Shown: positions 16,721 to 25,918, counted from the first letter of the stretch. The stretch is 64,000 nucleotides of DNA from Pannonibacter carbonis (GCF_003012935.1 NZ_PUDR01000001.1:386182-450181); one strand, 5' to 3'. Made by a program: numbers and translations. The notes: generated by a model not told the origin, from the letters alone.

Positions 16721-18937
16721 TCAGCGCTTGCCCGGCTTCCAGCGGCGCAGCAGGCTGGCGTTGGTCACCACGGAGACGGAGCTGAGCGCCATGGCAGCCC
16801 CGGCCAGCGCGGGGGACAGAAGTCCCATCGCCGCCAAGGGAATGCCGATGACGTTGTAGGCGAAGGCCCAGAACAGGTTCTGCCGGATCTTGGCGAAGGT
16901 CGCCCGCGACACGGCAATGGCTTCGGCCACCATCAGCGGATCAGACCGCATCAAGGTGATGCCTGCCGCCTCCATGGCAACATCCGCGCCCGATCCCATG
17001 GCAATGCCGATGTCGGCCGCCGCCAGCGCCGGGGCATCGTTGAGCCCGTCGCCAACCATGGCAACGGCACCGCCGGCGGACTGGCGCAGGCTGGCAATCG
17101 CCTCCGCCTTGCCCTCCGGACGCACGCTCGCGCGCACGTCGTCCAGCCCGATGCGGGAGGCGACAGACCGGGCGACCGCTTCGGTGTCGCCCGTGACCAT
17201 GGCGGTGCGGATGCCCTGGGCTTTCAGCGCCTCAAGCGCGCCGCGCGCCGTCGGGCGGATCTCGTCAGCCATGGCGATGACGCCAACTGCGCGTCCATCC
17301 AGCGCGACGATGACGCTGGTCTTGCCATCGGCCTCAAAGTTGCGGCGCAGGGAATCGGCGGTGAACCGGTCGATCTTCAGCTGGTCCATCAGCGCCTCGT
17401 TGCCGATGGCCAGCGCGTGACCGCCGATGAAGGCGACAAGCCCCTGCCCCGGTACAGCTTCGAATTCCTTCGGCGCGGCCAGCGGCAGATTGCGCGCCCG
17501 GGCGGCATTGACCATCGCATGGGCGAGCGGATGTTCGCTGGCAAGCTGGGCCGAGGCGGCAACCGACAGGAGCCGGTTGGTGTCCTTGTCGAAGGCAACC
17601 ACATCCGTGACGACAGGGCGGCCTTCCGTCAGCGTGCCGGTCTTGTCGAAGGCGACGACCTTCAGCCGGTGCGCCACTTCCAGGGCCTCAATGTCACGGA
17701 TGAGAATGCCGGCCCGGGCCGCAGCGCCAGTGCCCGCGACAAGCGCCGTCGGCGTGGCAAGGCCAAGCGCACAGGGGCAGGCGATGACCAAAACGGCAAC
17801 AGCGGTGGACAGGGCCGCATCGAAGTCCGCCGCGAGGAACCACCAGGCGGCGAAGGTCAAGGCGGCGAGAACCAGCACGACCGGGACGAAGATGGCGGAG
17901 ACCTGGTCGACCAGCTTCTGCACCGGCGCGCGCGAGGCCTGCGCTCCTTCGACAAGGCGAATGATCCGGGCGAGCGTCGTGTCCTCGCCAAGCGCGCCGA
18001 CATCGACCTGCAAGGCACCGGAGCCATTGACGGTACCGGCAGTGACCCAGTCACCGCTCTGCCGGGTGACCGGCAGGCTTTCGCCGGTGATCAGCGCTTC
18101 GTCCAGCTCGCTGGTGCCGCTGAGGATCGTGCCATCCACGGGCACGCGCTCGCCCGGGCGGACCAGAACACGGTCGCCAAGACGGATCTCGCTGAGCGCA
18201 ACCGTTTCAACGTCATCCCCGACCATCCGGTTGGCTGTCTCGGGCCGGAGAGCGGCAAGCGAGCGGACAGCGGCTGACGTCGACCGCTTGGCGCGGGTTT
18301 CCAGCAGCTTGCCAAGTAGAACCAGCGTCAGGATGACGGCCGATGCCTCGAAATAGAGATGCCCTGCCCCGCCGGGAACGAACACCCGGTAAAGGCTGTA
18401 GCCAAAGGCGGCCGAGGTGCCGAGGGCAACCAGCACGTCCATGTTCGCCCCGCCCGACGCCAGGGCCTTTATCGCGCCACGATAGAACCGCGCGCCGACG
18501 AAGACCTGCACCGGGGCCGCCAGCAGCAATTGCGTCATCGGCGAGGGCATCCAGTGAATGCCGAAGGGCATCAGGACCATGGGCACGACAAGCGGCAGGG
18601 TGAGCAGAACGGCCATGACCAGCAGCAGCACCGTGCGCCGTTCGTCAGCCCGCTGACCGGCTTCCGCCTTCTCACGCTCCTGTCTTGCGCTGACGCCCGG
18701 CTCATCATGCAGCCGCGCCTGGAAGCCGGCCTGTTCGACCAACGCAATGAAGGGCGCCGGTGACATTTTGCGGCGCAGGGTCACAGTGGCGCGCTCGAGC
18801 GCGAAGTTCACATTGGCATCGCTGACGCCTTCGGCTGACGCGAGCGTGCGCTGGAGACGCGCGGCGCAGCCACCGCAGGTCATGCCGGTGACATCGAGCG
18901 TTACGGTCGGGGCGGTCGCGGCGCGGTGCGGAGCCAT
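16721..18937 (-). CDS. copA: Copper-exporting P1B-type ATPase
   Basis: 738 aa inner-membrane pump for Cu(I). One N-terminal metal-binding domain with GMTCGGCA (residues 18-25), eight predicted membrane helices, actuator motif TGES (284-287), the membrane Cys-Pro-Cys (387-389), phosphorylation site DKTGTLTEG (Asp431), and GDGLNDAPAL near the end. Many CopA proteins have two N-terminal metal domains; this has one. No chaperone or regulator gene adjoins it, but its promoter shows a CueR-type operator (19019-19049), so regulation from elsewhere in the genome is likely. The protein ends 100 bp before the GntR operator region. Confidence 0.93.
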   Translation of the reverse strand: MAPHRAATAPTVTLDVTGMTCGGCAARLQRTLASAEGVSDANVNFALERATVTLRRKMSPAPFIALVEQAGFQARLHDEPGVSARQEREKAEAGQRADERRTVLLLVMAVLLTLPLVVPMVLMPFGIHWMPSPMTQLLLAAPVQVFVGARFYRGAIKALASGGANMDVLVALGTSAAFGYSLYRVFVPGGAGHLYFEASAVILTLVLLGKLLETRAKRSTSAAVRSLAALRPETANRMVGDDVETVALSEIRLGDRVLVRPGERVPVDGTILSGTSELDEALITGESLPVTRQSGDWVTAGTVNGSGALQVDVGALGEDTTLARIIRLVEGAQASRAPVQKLVDQVSAIFVPVVLVLAALTFAAWWFLAADFDAALSTAVAVLVIACPCALGLATPTALVAGTGAAARAGILIRDIEALEVAHRLKVVAFDKTGTLTEGRPVVTDVVAFDKDTNRLLSVAASAQLASEHPLAHAMVNAARARNLPLAAPKEFEAVPGQGLVAFIGGHALAIGNEALMDQLKIDRFTADSLRRNFEADGKTSVIVALDGRAVGVIAMADEIRPTARGALEALKAQGIRTAMVTGDTEAVARSVASRIGLDDVRASVRPEGKAEAIASLRQSAGGAVAMVGDGLNDAPALAAADIGIAMGSGADVAMEAAGITLMRSDPLMVAEAIAVSRATFAKIRQNLFWAFAYNVIGIPLAAMGLLSPALAGAAMALSSVSVVTNASLLRRWKPGKR

Positions 18938-19018
18938 GGTCGGGATCCTAGCTGACGAGATGCATCTGGTGGGGCGGAGGCGAACCGGCGAAGCAGTTCA
19001 GCCTTTCCTGTTTGGCCC

Positions 19019-19049
19019 CAGATAGGGCTTCCAGTCACTGGAAGGTCAA
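19019..19049 (-). promoter_or_regulatory. CueR/MerR-type promoter of copA
   Basis: On the minus strand: -35 TTGACC (19044-19049), a 19-bp spacer, then TATCTG as -10. The spacer region holds the perfect palindrome CTTCCAGT-C-ACTGGAAG (19028-19044). The overlong 19-bp spacer with a CTTCC...GGAAG dyad between the boxes is the hallmark of copper-inducible promoters activated by CueR through DNA distortion. The implied 5' leader is roughly 75 nt. The cueR gene is not in this window. Confidence 0.8.
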
Positions 19050-19159
19050 GCCCCTTCCGCACTGCACGACATTTTGGCGCGGAGGCAGCGGTTTTGCCGA
19101 CAATTTGTGCAGCGCACCCCTTTCAATCATGTTGCAATGCGATATTCTAACCATACGGA

Positions 19160-19264
19160 ATTTGAGTTGACCCGATGTATTTAAGGGCCAAGCAAATGTT
19201 TAGATGATTGAACCGGGCGTCGTAAGTGAGGGGAGAGACGGGGGCGTCTCTCCCCTTTTCTTTT
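19160..19264 (+). ncRNA. Candidate small RNA ending at an orphan terminator
   Basis: No coding sequence lies on this strand for several kilobases upstream, yet a textbook terminator follows. The 5' end is a guess: TTGACC at 19167-19172 and an AT-rich TATTTAAG (19178-19185) are possible promoter pieces, but no well-spaced pair is seen. The region contains no convincing short open frame. RNA data would be needed to fix the ends. Confidence 0.3.
19230..19264 (+). terminator. Strong intrinsic terminator, rightward
   Basis: Perfect 11-bp stem GGGGAGAGACG/CGTCTCTCCCC with a GGGG loop, followed by TTTTCTTTT. The minus strand lacks a T-run, so it works rightward only. Confidence 0.85.
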
Positions 19265-19441
19265 GTCCAACTTAGGGCCTGTGATCGAGCGCAAACTCAG
19301 GCTGAACAAGAAGCACCATCGGCGGCATCATGGCAAGAAACTGCTGCGTACAGGGGCGAGCCGGAACTGCGAAGACTTGATCTGCCCCGCCCTGCCCAAT
19401 TTAAGGGGATCCAGAGTGGCCCGCGCAGCGAGGCGGAGGCG

Positions 19442-20371
19442 CTACCGCAGTTTTGGATTGAGCGCATCGCGAAGGAAGTCGCCCAGGAGATTGACCGCCA
19501 GAACCAGCACCGCCAGCGCTGCCCCCGGGAAAAGGGCGATCCACCATTCGCCGCCATACAGAAAGTCATTGCCGGAGGCGATCAGCGTGCCAAGCGAGGG
19601 CTGGGTGGGCGGCATGCCGACGCCGAGAAACGACAGGGTCGCCTCGGTGACAATGGCGACGGCCAGATTGATCGTGGCGATGACGAGAACCGGACCCAGC
19701 ACATTCGGCAGGATATGGCGCATCAGGATCAGATGCGCGGGCAGGCCCATGATGCGGGCGGACAGAACATAGTCCTTGTTCCGCTCCACCATGGTGGCAC
19801 CACGCACGGTCCGGGCATATTGCACCCAGAAGGAGAGCGCGAGGGCGGACACGAGGATCCAGAAGGCGAAGACCTCCCGGTCAAGCCGTCCGAACAGGCC
19901 GTTGGCGGCACCATCAATGAGCAAGGCGATCAGGATGGCAGGGAAGGTCAGCTGCACATCGGCGATGCGCATCAGAACCGCATCGACCCGGTCGCCGAGA
20001 TAGCCGGCAACCAGTCCAAGGCTGATGCCGATACAGGCGGCCGCAAGCACCGCCGTGATGCCGACGCCTAAAGAAATGCGCAGGCCGTAGAGGATGGCCG
20101 AGAGAATGTCGCGGCCCTGGTCATCCGTGCCCAGAACAAAACGCGGGTCGCCGCCCTCCATCCAGACCGGCGGCAGTCGGGAATCGAGGATGCTGATTTC
20201 GGCGAGGTCAAACGGGTTCTGTGGCGCGATCAGAGGGGCCAGCAAAGCCCCGAGGACGAACAGCAACACGAGCACGGCCGCAGCGACGGCAACCGGGGAG
20301 TGGCGAAAATCATAGCACAGGTCGCTATTAAGAAGCCGTGTCAGCCAGGCGCGCGCCGCAGGCATGTTCAT
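19442..20371 (-). CDS. Dipeptide/oligopeptide-type ABC permease, DppC family
   Basis: 309 aa with six predicted membrane helices and the conserved cytoplasmic loop around ARIMGLPAHLILMRHILPN (EAA-like). DppC features such as GTDDQGRDILSAILYG near residue 90 are clear. It pairs with the DppB-type permease encoded 10 bp upstream and the binding protein before that. No ATPase gene follows, unlike most peptide/nickel-type operons, so the complex must borrow ATPases from another locus. Confidence 0.9.
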   Translation of the reverse strand: MNMPAARAWLTRLLNSDLCYDFRHSPVAVAAAVLVLLFVLGALLAPLIAPQNPFDLAEISILDSRLPPVWMEGGDPRFVLGTDDQGRDILSAILYGLRISLGVGITAVLAAACIGISLGLVAGYLGDRVDAVLMRIADVQLTFPAILIALLIDGAANGLFGRLDREVFAFWILVSALALSFWVQYARTVRGATMVERNKDYVLSARIMGLPAHLILMRHILPNVLGPVLVIATINLAVAIVTEATLSFLGVGMPPTQPSLGTLIASGNDFLYGGEWWIALFPGAALAVLVLAVNLLGDFLRDALNPKLR

Positions 20372-20381
20372 CGCCCCCTCC

Positions 20382-21353
20382 TCATGCGCTGGCCCGCAGG
20401 CGCGGATCGATCAGGAAATACAGGATGTCGACGACGAAATTGATCGTGACGAACAAGAACGCGGTCAACATCAGGTAGGCGGCCATGATCGGGATATCGA
20501 CAGTCTGCACTGCCTGCAAAAACAGCAGCCCCATGCCGGGCCACTGGAACACCGTTTCGGTGATGGTGGCAAAGGCGATGATCGACCCCAGTTGCAGCCC
20601 GGTGATGGTGACGACCGGGACAAGCGTGTTCTTCAGCGCATGACGGAAATGCACCAGCCGGTCCGGCAGGCCCCGCGCGCGGGCAAAGCGGATGAAGTCG
20701 GCCCGCACCACCTCTAGGATCTCGGCCCGGACCAGCCGCATGATCAACGTCATCTGGTAGAGCGCCAGCGTGATGGCCGGCAAGACGAGGGCTTTCAGCC
20801 CCGACACGGTGAGAAACCCGGTCGTCCACCAGCCGCCAAGATCCACCACGTCGCCGCGCCCGAAGCTGGGCAGCCATTGCAGGCTGACCGCGAAGATGTA
20901 GATCAGCAGCATGCCGAGGAAGAACGTCGGCAGCGAAATTCCGACCAGCGACAGCGACAGGAACAGCCGCGCCAGCACCGTCTCTCGCCGGAGGCCCGCG
21001 TAGACGCCCATGGGAACGCCTACCGCCAGAGCCAGCAGCGCTGATGTGAAGGCCAGTTCCAGCGTCGCCGGAATGCGCTTGGCAAAGAGATCGGCGACCG
21101 GCTGGCGGAACTGGTAGGACGTGCCGAAATCAAACCGGGCGGCATTGCCGAGGAAACGCACAAACTGCAGCGGCATCGGGTCGTTGAGGCCCAGTTGCTC
21201 ACGCAGGGCCTCGCGCTGCTCTGTCGAGGTCTCGACCCCGACCATCTGGTTGACCGGATCGCCGACATGGCGGAACAGCGAAAAGGCGATGAGCGCGACG
21301 ACGAACATCACCGCGCCGGCCTGCAGCAACCGCCTGAAGGCAAATCCGATCAT
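20382..21353 (-). CDS. Dipeptide/oligopeptide-type ABC permease, DppB family
   Basis: 323 aa, six predicted helices, with family hallmarks: the N-terminal FAFRRLLQAGAVMFVVALIAFSLF helix (first residues only typical), GDPVNQMVG, and the loop FIRFARARGLPDRLV. The second of a three-gene leftward operon: binding protein, this gene, DppC-type permease. It forms half of the membrane channel. Spacing to the binding-protein gene is 59 bp and to the next permease 10 bp. Confidence 0.9.
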   Translation of the reverse strand: MIGFAFRRLLQAGAVMFVVALIAFSLFRHVGDPVNQMVGVETSTEQREALREQLGLNDPMPLQFVRFLGNAARFDFGTSYQFRQPVADLFAKRIPATLELAFTSALLALAVGVPMGVYAGLRRETVLARLFLSLSLVGISLPTFFLGMLLIYIFAVSLQWLPSFGRGDVVDLGGWWTTGFLTVSGLKALVLPAITLALYQMTLIMRLVRAEILEVVRADFIRFARARGLPDRLVHFRHALKNTLVPVVTITGLQLGSIIAFATITETVFQWPGMGLLFLQAVQTVDIPIMAAYLMLTAFLFVTINFVVDILYFLIDPRLRASA

Positions 21354-21412
21354 ATGCTGCCGCTTCCCTGGCTGGGAGTGCTGCGCCCGGTGCGGTCACC
21401 GGGCGCCGTGGG

Positions 21413-23008
21413 TCAGTTCTTGGTCACCGAGCGGAACATAAGCGTGTCATCAGCCCGCTGGGCAAGGGCAAGCCGATTGGAGACACCCCAGGCAAGGCCT
21501 TGCTGATGCAGCGGAATATGCGACACGTCCTCATGATGCAGCAGGAAGGCTTCCAGGATCAGGGCATCACGCCGGGCCGGATCAACCTCTGCCATGATCG
21601 CCTTGACCAGGGCATCAGACTTCGGATTGCAATAGCCGCCGATGTTGAAAGCGCCGCCCTTGCCGGCATCGTCCCGGCAGGTGGTGAGGTTTTCCAGCAC
21701 GTTCCAGCTGTCGAGCGAACCCGGTGTCCAGCCGAGCAGGAAGAACGAGGTTTCAAAGCCGCCCGAGGGCAGGATCCGGGCGAAATATTTCGCCTTCGGC
21801 TGCGCATTCACGCTGGTCTTGACGCCGACCTTGGTCAGCATCTGCGCAACGGCCTGGCAGATCGCCTCGTCATTGACATAGCGGTCGTTGGGACAGTCCA
21901 TCACCAGTTCAAAGCCATCCGGATATCCGGCTTCCGCAAGCAGGGCCTTGGCCGCCGCCGGATCATGGGGCCAGCGCTGGATCTCCTCGGCGCGGTTGAA
22001 GAGATACGGCGAGATCAGCAAGGCAGTCGGGGTCGACATGCCGCGCATGATCTTTGACCGGATCGCCTCGATGTCGATGGCCTGATACAGCGCCTTGCGC
22101 ACCCGCACATCCTGGAACGGGTTCTTGCCCTTGACGCTTGAATAGAGCAGCTCCGACCGTCGCTGATCCATGCCAAGATACATCGTCCGCAGTTCAGGAC
22201 CGATAAGGGCGCGCGTCCCGGCATTCTCCTCAACCCGCTTGATGTCCTGCACCGGCACCGGATAGATCAGGTCCAGTTCCCCCGACAGAAGCGCCGCGAC
22301 CCGCGTCGCATCGGAGGCGATCGGCGTGAACTCAACCCTCGTCAAGTTGTGCAGGGCGACATCCCACCAGCCGGCATAGGGCTCGAACACGGTCCTGACG
22401 CCCGGCTCGTGGCTGGTGATGCGGAAGGGGCCGGTGCCATTGGCGTTGAGCGCGGCAAAGTTGACGGACGTGTCGGACGCAGAGGTGACCGCGACGGCGT
22501 TGTTCGCCTCGGTCCACTCCTTGTCCATGATGAACCAGGTTTCCCACTCGGCGTGGAGGATCGGATTGGCAGCATCGAGCAAGAAGTCGACCGTATAGGG
22601 ATCGATCACCTCGATGCGGGCGCTTTCGTCAATGCGCTTGCCGAGGTCGGAGCCTTTTGAGCGAACGCGTGATGCGGAAAACACCACGTCCTCGGCATTG
22701 AAGTCATTGCCATTGTGGAACTTGACGCCCTTGCGCAGATGGAAGCGCCAATGGGTCGGAGACAGGATCTCCCAACGCTCGGCCAGCGCCGGTTCCAGCT
22801 GAAGCTGCGCATTGCGGCGAACAAGTCCCTCGTAGACATTGGCGAGCGTTGCGAGGGTAAAGCTCTCGTTGAGACTGTAGGGATCGAGCTGGTTCAGCGA
22901 CCCCTGATAGGAGAACTTCAACGTCTCGGCTCTCGCGACTTCAAGAAGTCCCGCGCCCCATACCCCTGCGGCCAGACCTGCCGCCAGCAGAACCTGTTGC
23001 AGTTTCAT
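21413..23008 (-). CDS. ABC transporter substrate-binding protein, family 5 (peptide/opine/nickel)
   Basis: 531 aa periplasmic protein with a signal peptide (MKLQQVLLAAGLAAG..., cleavage likely after VARA). The SBP_bac_5 landmarks are present: PALAERWEILSPTHWRF, LRKGVKFHNGNDFNAEDVVFS near residue 95-115 and VRKALYQAIDIEAI near 310. It is a soluble receptor, not a lipoprotein. It starts the operon with the two permeases. Ligands of this family range from peptides to opines and glutathione; none can be assigned. Confidence 0.9.
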   Translation of the reverse strand: MKLQQVLLAAGLAAGVWGAGLLEVARAETLKFSYQGSLNQLDPYSLNESFTLATLANVYEGLVRRNAQLQLEPALAERWEILSPTHWRFHLRKGVKFHNGNDFNAEDVVFSASRVRSKGSDLGKRIDESARIEVIDPYTVDFLLDAANPILHAEWETWFIMDKEWTEANNAVAVTSASDTSVNFAALNANGTGPFRITSHEPGVRTVFEPYAGWWDVALHNLTRVEFTPIASDATRVAALLSGELDLIYPVPVQDIKRVEENAGTRALIGPELRTMYLGMDQRRSELLYSSVKGKNPFQDVRVRKALYQAIDIEAIRSKIMRGMSTPTALLISPYLFNRAEEIQRWPHDPAAAKALLAEAGYPDGFELVMDCPNDRYVNDEAICQAVAQMLTKVGVKTSVNAQPKAKYFARILPSGGFETSFFLLGWTPGSLDSWNVLENLTTCRDDAGKGGAFNIGGYCNPKSDALVKAIMAEVDPARRDALILEAFLLHHEDVSHIPLHQQGLAWGVSNRLALAQRADDTLMFRSVTKN

Positions 23009-23209
23009 CTATTGCATCCCTTGCCCAAGATCCGAACCGTCCGGAGATCGCACGCTTTCGGCAAAACCTTTGCCGGACAGTCCGGCACATTGTTTTATAT
23101 TTGCAGAGGGTCAGTCTCGCCGTCCAGAGCTAAATTTTTGTGTTTCTTGATATATTCGCAATACTGCATCCAACGACACCCGCACCGAGGCAGCTTTTCT
23201 GAGCCAAGG

Positions 23210-24907
23210 TCAGGCAACGGCGGCACGCTCAAGTGCCGCGAGAATGGGAGCGGTGCTGGACGGACAAGCCACGTCGAGCGGAGCGAGACGACCCCGGATC
23301 GGCACCTGGAGCAAGGGCATGAACGGATCAAGCCCGGCCCCTGATGCCTTCAGCACATCCAGCGAGATGGCCGCCAACGCATTCTGCTCCTTGGCAACTC
23401 CTTCAAGCCGGCTGGCGACATTGACCACATCGCCCAGCGCCGTCAGCCCCGAGGCAACTCCGTTGCGGCCATCAAGGCCGATGCGCCCGAGAATGGCGGA
23501 GCCGCCATGCAGGCCGACGGCAATGCGCAAGGGAGCGGACAGCTGCGCCGCCAGGTCCCGGTTGACCCGCTTGAGTTCTTCGGCGAGGTCAACGATGGCG
23601 GCCAGCGCGGAGCGAGATCCGCCCGCCATGCCGCTTTCGACGCCGAACAGCGCCATGATGCCATCCCCCATGACCTTGTCGATCATGCCATCATGCTTGC
23701 GGATCACACGCACGACGCTGTCGACATAGCGGTTGAGAATGAACACGACATCGAAGGGCAAGCGCCCCTCGCTGAGAGCGGTGAAGCCGCGCAAGTCGAC
23801 GAACATGACCACGACCGGCTGCTCCGTGCCCCACCGGTAGCGATCCTGCAGGCCTTCCCGCGGGAACGCTGCGCCGCCATTCAGAAGCGGCCGGACAACC
23901 AGATCAGTGGCGGGCCGCACCTGGCAGGCAAGGCGGACGTTCTTGCCCGCGTGGATCCGCTGCAGCACCTGCTGCTCGGTCGGTCCGGGCTGGGCGAGGT
24001 TGCCTGCGCCCGAAACGATCAGCGTGCGGCAGGTGGAACAGCGCGCCCGGCCGCCGCAGACGGACATATGCGGCACACCCTTCATGCGGCTGATTTCCAG
24101 GAGTGTCGGACCGGGCCGGGCGCGAACGGATTTCTCACCCAGATAATGCACCGTGATCGGCCGCTTGCCGATGGCCCCGAACTGGCGCAGCAAGGAGACA
24201 GCTACAGCAACCAGCAACAGGGAAAAGAACACAATTCGGCCCGCATCCGCGAGGACCTGCAACTCGGCCGTCTGTTCAGCCGTGACCTTGAGCTGGAACT
24301 GGCCTTCGAGAACCAGACGACGCGCAGCGTTGATCCAGCCGGTCAGCGAGAGGATCGGAACAGCCACGGCAAGCGCCAGCAACGTGCCGCGCCAGTTCGG
24401 GTACCAGGGCTTCAACCGCAGCCAGAAATGCAGGCCAATACAGCCATGCAGCCAGACGATCACCAGAAGAAAGCTCTGCGTCAGGCCGGATCCGGGCCAG
24501 AGCACGGAGAGTTCGTGCTGGTAATCAAGAAACGAGTGATAGCGGGTCACGGCCCCGCGGGTCATCGCGATATGCCGGATCAGGAGATACGGGATAGCCA
24601 GACCAAGCACGATCTGAAGTGCTTCCCAGGCGGGCATCCTGAAGGTGCGCCGCATCGCGATCCGGTAGAGGGCAAAGCCCACATGCAGGAGCAAGGCGCC
24701 GTAAAGCAGGATGGTTCCAGGCCACGACCACCAGACCACAATCCTGAGGTCCTGCCCCTTCTGCGCCAAGTCGAGTGAAATGTTGCCGAGGGCATGATTG
24801 AGGAAATGCGTTGCGGCGAAAGCAAACAGGACAAGTCCGGAATAAAGGCGGAGTTGCTGGGCAATCGGCCCCTTGCCGGGTGGTGTGCGCGTGTCCTGCC
24901 GGGCCAT
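23210..24907 (-). CDS. Membrane-anchored class III adenylate cyclase with [2Fe-2S] ferredoxin domain
   Basis: 565 aa. Residues 20-245 hold six membrane helices rich in His (34, 38, 75, 112, 154, 160), reminiscent of the dihaem-b anchor of succinate dehydrogenase. Residues 250-345 are a [2Fe-2S] ferredoxin domain with C-x5-C-x2-C and a distal Cys (284, 290, 293, 328), the adrenodoxin-type spacing. Residues 363-545 are a class III cyclase domain with both metal Asp (371, 415), Lys411 for adenine, and the GDVVNVASR segment, so it should be active. Cyclases with a six-helix dihaem anchor are known (CyaC of Sinorhizobium meliloti); this protein likely couples quinone or redox state to cAMP. Start follows GGAAGGG. 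Confidence 0.85.
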   Translation of the reverse strand: MARQDTRTPPGKGPIAQQLRLYSGLVLFAFAATHFLNHALGNISLDLAQKGQDLRIVVWWSWPGTILLYGALLLHVGFALYRIAMRRTFRMPAWEALQIVLGLAIPYLLIRHIAMTRGAVTRYHSFLDYQHELSVLWPGSGLTQSFLLVIVWLHGCIGLHFWLRLKPWYPNWRGTLLALAVAVPILSLTGWINAARRLVLEGQFQLKVTAEQTAELQVLADAGRIVFFSLLLVAVAVSLLRQFGAIGKRPITVHYLGEKSVRARPGPTLLEISRMKGVPHMSVCGGRARCSTCRTLIVSGAGNLAQPGPTEQQVLQRIHAGKNVRLACQVRPATDLVVRPLLNGGAAFPREGLQDRYRWGTEQPVVVMFVDLRGFTALSEGRLPFDVVFILNRYVDSVVRVIRKHDGMIDKVMGDGIMALFGVESGMAGGSRSALAAIVDLAEELKRVNRDLAAQLSAPLRIAVGLHGGSAILGRIGLDGRNGVASGLTALGDVVNVASRLEGVAKEQNALAAISLDVLKASGAGLDPFMPLLQVPIRGRLAPLDVACPSSTAPILAALERAAVA

Positions 24908-25101
24908 GGCCTTATCCCTTCCTGCCGGAACTGATGGAGCCGCTCCGTAAGGTTACGTATGCCGCCCCAACCTCGGTCCTGCAAGCCCGGCCGGCTCACC
25001 CGACAGGTTCGCTGTCGCCATCGACATCAACAGGGGTGGATTTTACCGGCTGGCTGGCGCATCTAGGACCTCAGAGTACACGACGCGGACACGAGGGTGG
25101 T

Positions 25102-25461
25102 ATGATCGTTTACGGCATCAGGAACTGCGACACGGTGAAGAAGGCCCGGGCTTTCCTTGAAGCGGCAGGCCTTGCCTATACCTTCCATGACTACAAGAAG
25201 GATGGCGCCGATGCGGCGACGCTGCAGGGCTTTATCGATACCTTCGGCTGGGACCAGGTGGTCAACCGCAAGGGGACCACATGGCGCAAGCTTCCGGAGG
25301 ACGATCAGGCTGCGGTGAAGGATGCCGCGAGCGCGCTGGCCCTGATGCTGGACCAGCCTTCGGTGATCAAGCGCCCGATCGTGGTCGCCAAGGGCCGGAC
25401 GCTGCTTGGCTTCGATCCTGTTTCATGGGAACTCGCCATCGAAATGGGCGAACTGGCCTGA
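25102..25461 (+). CDS. ArsC/Spx-family thioredoxin-fold protein (YffB-like)
   Basis: 119 aa from ATG 25102, preceded by GAGGG. A compact ArsC-like domain: IYG-type first strand, the single Cys9 in RNCDTVKKA, and the conserved KRPIVV...LLGFD segment near 90-105. It lacks a CxxC pair, as usual for the ArsC reductase family of the YffB type, which are glutathione-dependent thiol reductases of uncertain substrate and not true arsenate reductases. Single gene, convergent with the M15 lipoprotein gene (37 bp between stops). Confidence 0.88.
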   Translation: MIVYGIRNCDTVKKARAFLEAAGLAYTFHDYKKDGADAATLQGFIDTFGWDQVVNRKGTTWRKLPEDDQAAVKDAASALALMLDQPSVIKRPIVVAKGRTLLGFDPVSWELAIEMGELA

Positions 25462-25498
25462 GAAGCCTGAACCTGCCGCCGCACGCGCCGCATGCTGC

Positions 25499-25918
25499 CT
25501 ACCAGGTGCGGCGCGGGCCGGTGTCGATGTGGTAGTGGCCGAAGGCATAGCGCTTGTAACCGCCCACTTCCGGCTGCGCTTTCAGGAAGGCGAGGATCGC
25601 GCCGGGATCGCCGCGCACGGTGAAGTCCACGGCCTTGCAGTCGAGATGATACGAGTTGCTCGCCCCGCCCTTCCACCAGTTCTCCAGCCACCAGCGTTTG
25701 GTCGAATGCACCGTCACCCGGCCATAGCGGTCCGCAACCCGGTTGAGCACCTTCTTCAGGCTGCGCGGCACGCACCATTCTGTATCGTTGTAGACGATCT
25801 TGTCCGATGACGACGTCATCCAGCCGAGCCCCGTCACGCCGGACAGCGAGCCGCAGCCGCTGAGCAGAAGCAGGGCTGGTAGCAGGAAGCCCGAGATGAC
25901 AACAGGCCGCAAACGCAC
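25499..25918 (-). CDS. Peptidase M15-like lipoprotein (D-Ala-D-Ala carboxypeptidase fold)
   Basis: 139 aa. The lipobox LLLSGC places Cys at residue 22, so it is a lipoprotein. The zinc-binding residues of the M15_3 fold are visible: SYHLDCKAVDF near 92-102 (His and Asp) and FGHYHIDTGP near 125-134. The fold trims peptidoglycan peptides or binds cell-wall stems. Short for a full enzyme but complete for this subfamily. Likely located in the inner or outer membrane facing the periplasm. Confidence 0.83.
   Translation of the reverse strand: MRLRPVVISGFLLPALLLLSGCGSLSGVTGLGWMTSSSDKIVYNDTEWCVPRSLKKVLNRVADRYGRVTVHSTKRWWLENWWKGGASNSYHLDCKAVDFTVRGDPGAILAFLKAQPEVGGYKRYAFGHYHIDTGPRRTW

Larger units (their letters stand above)
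18938..19441. other. Intergenic region holding the copA promoter and an orphan terminator
   Basis: 504 bp without a convincing gene. It contains the CueR-type promoter of copA (19019-19049, leftward) and a strong rightward terminator (19230-19264) with no gene on that strand before it. From 19266 to 19441, after the terminator and before the stop of the oligopeptide permease gene, I see nothing of note. Confidence 0.6.

Noticed and set aside
25102-25461. Arsenate reductase in an arsenic-resistance operon
   Set aside because: No arsB, arsR or acr3 genes nearby; the protein matches the YffB-like branch with a single Cys.
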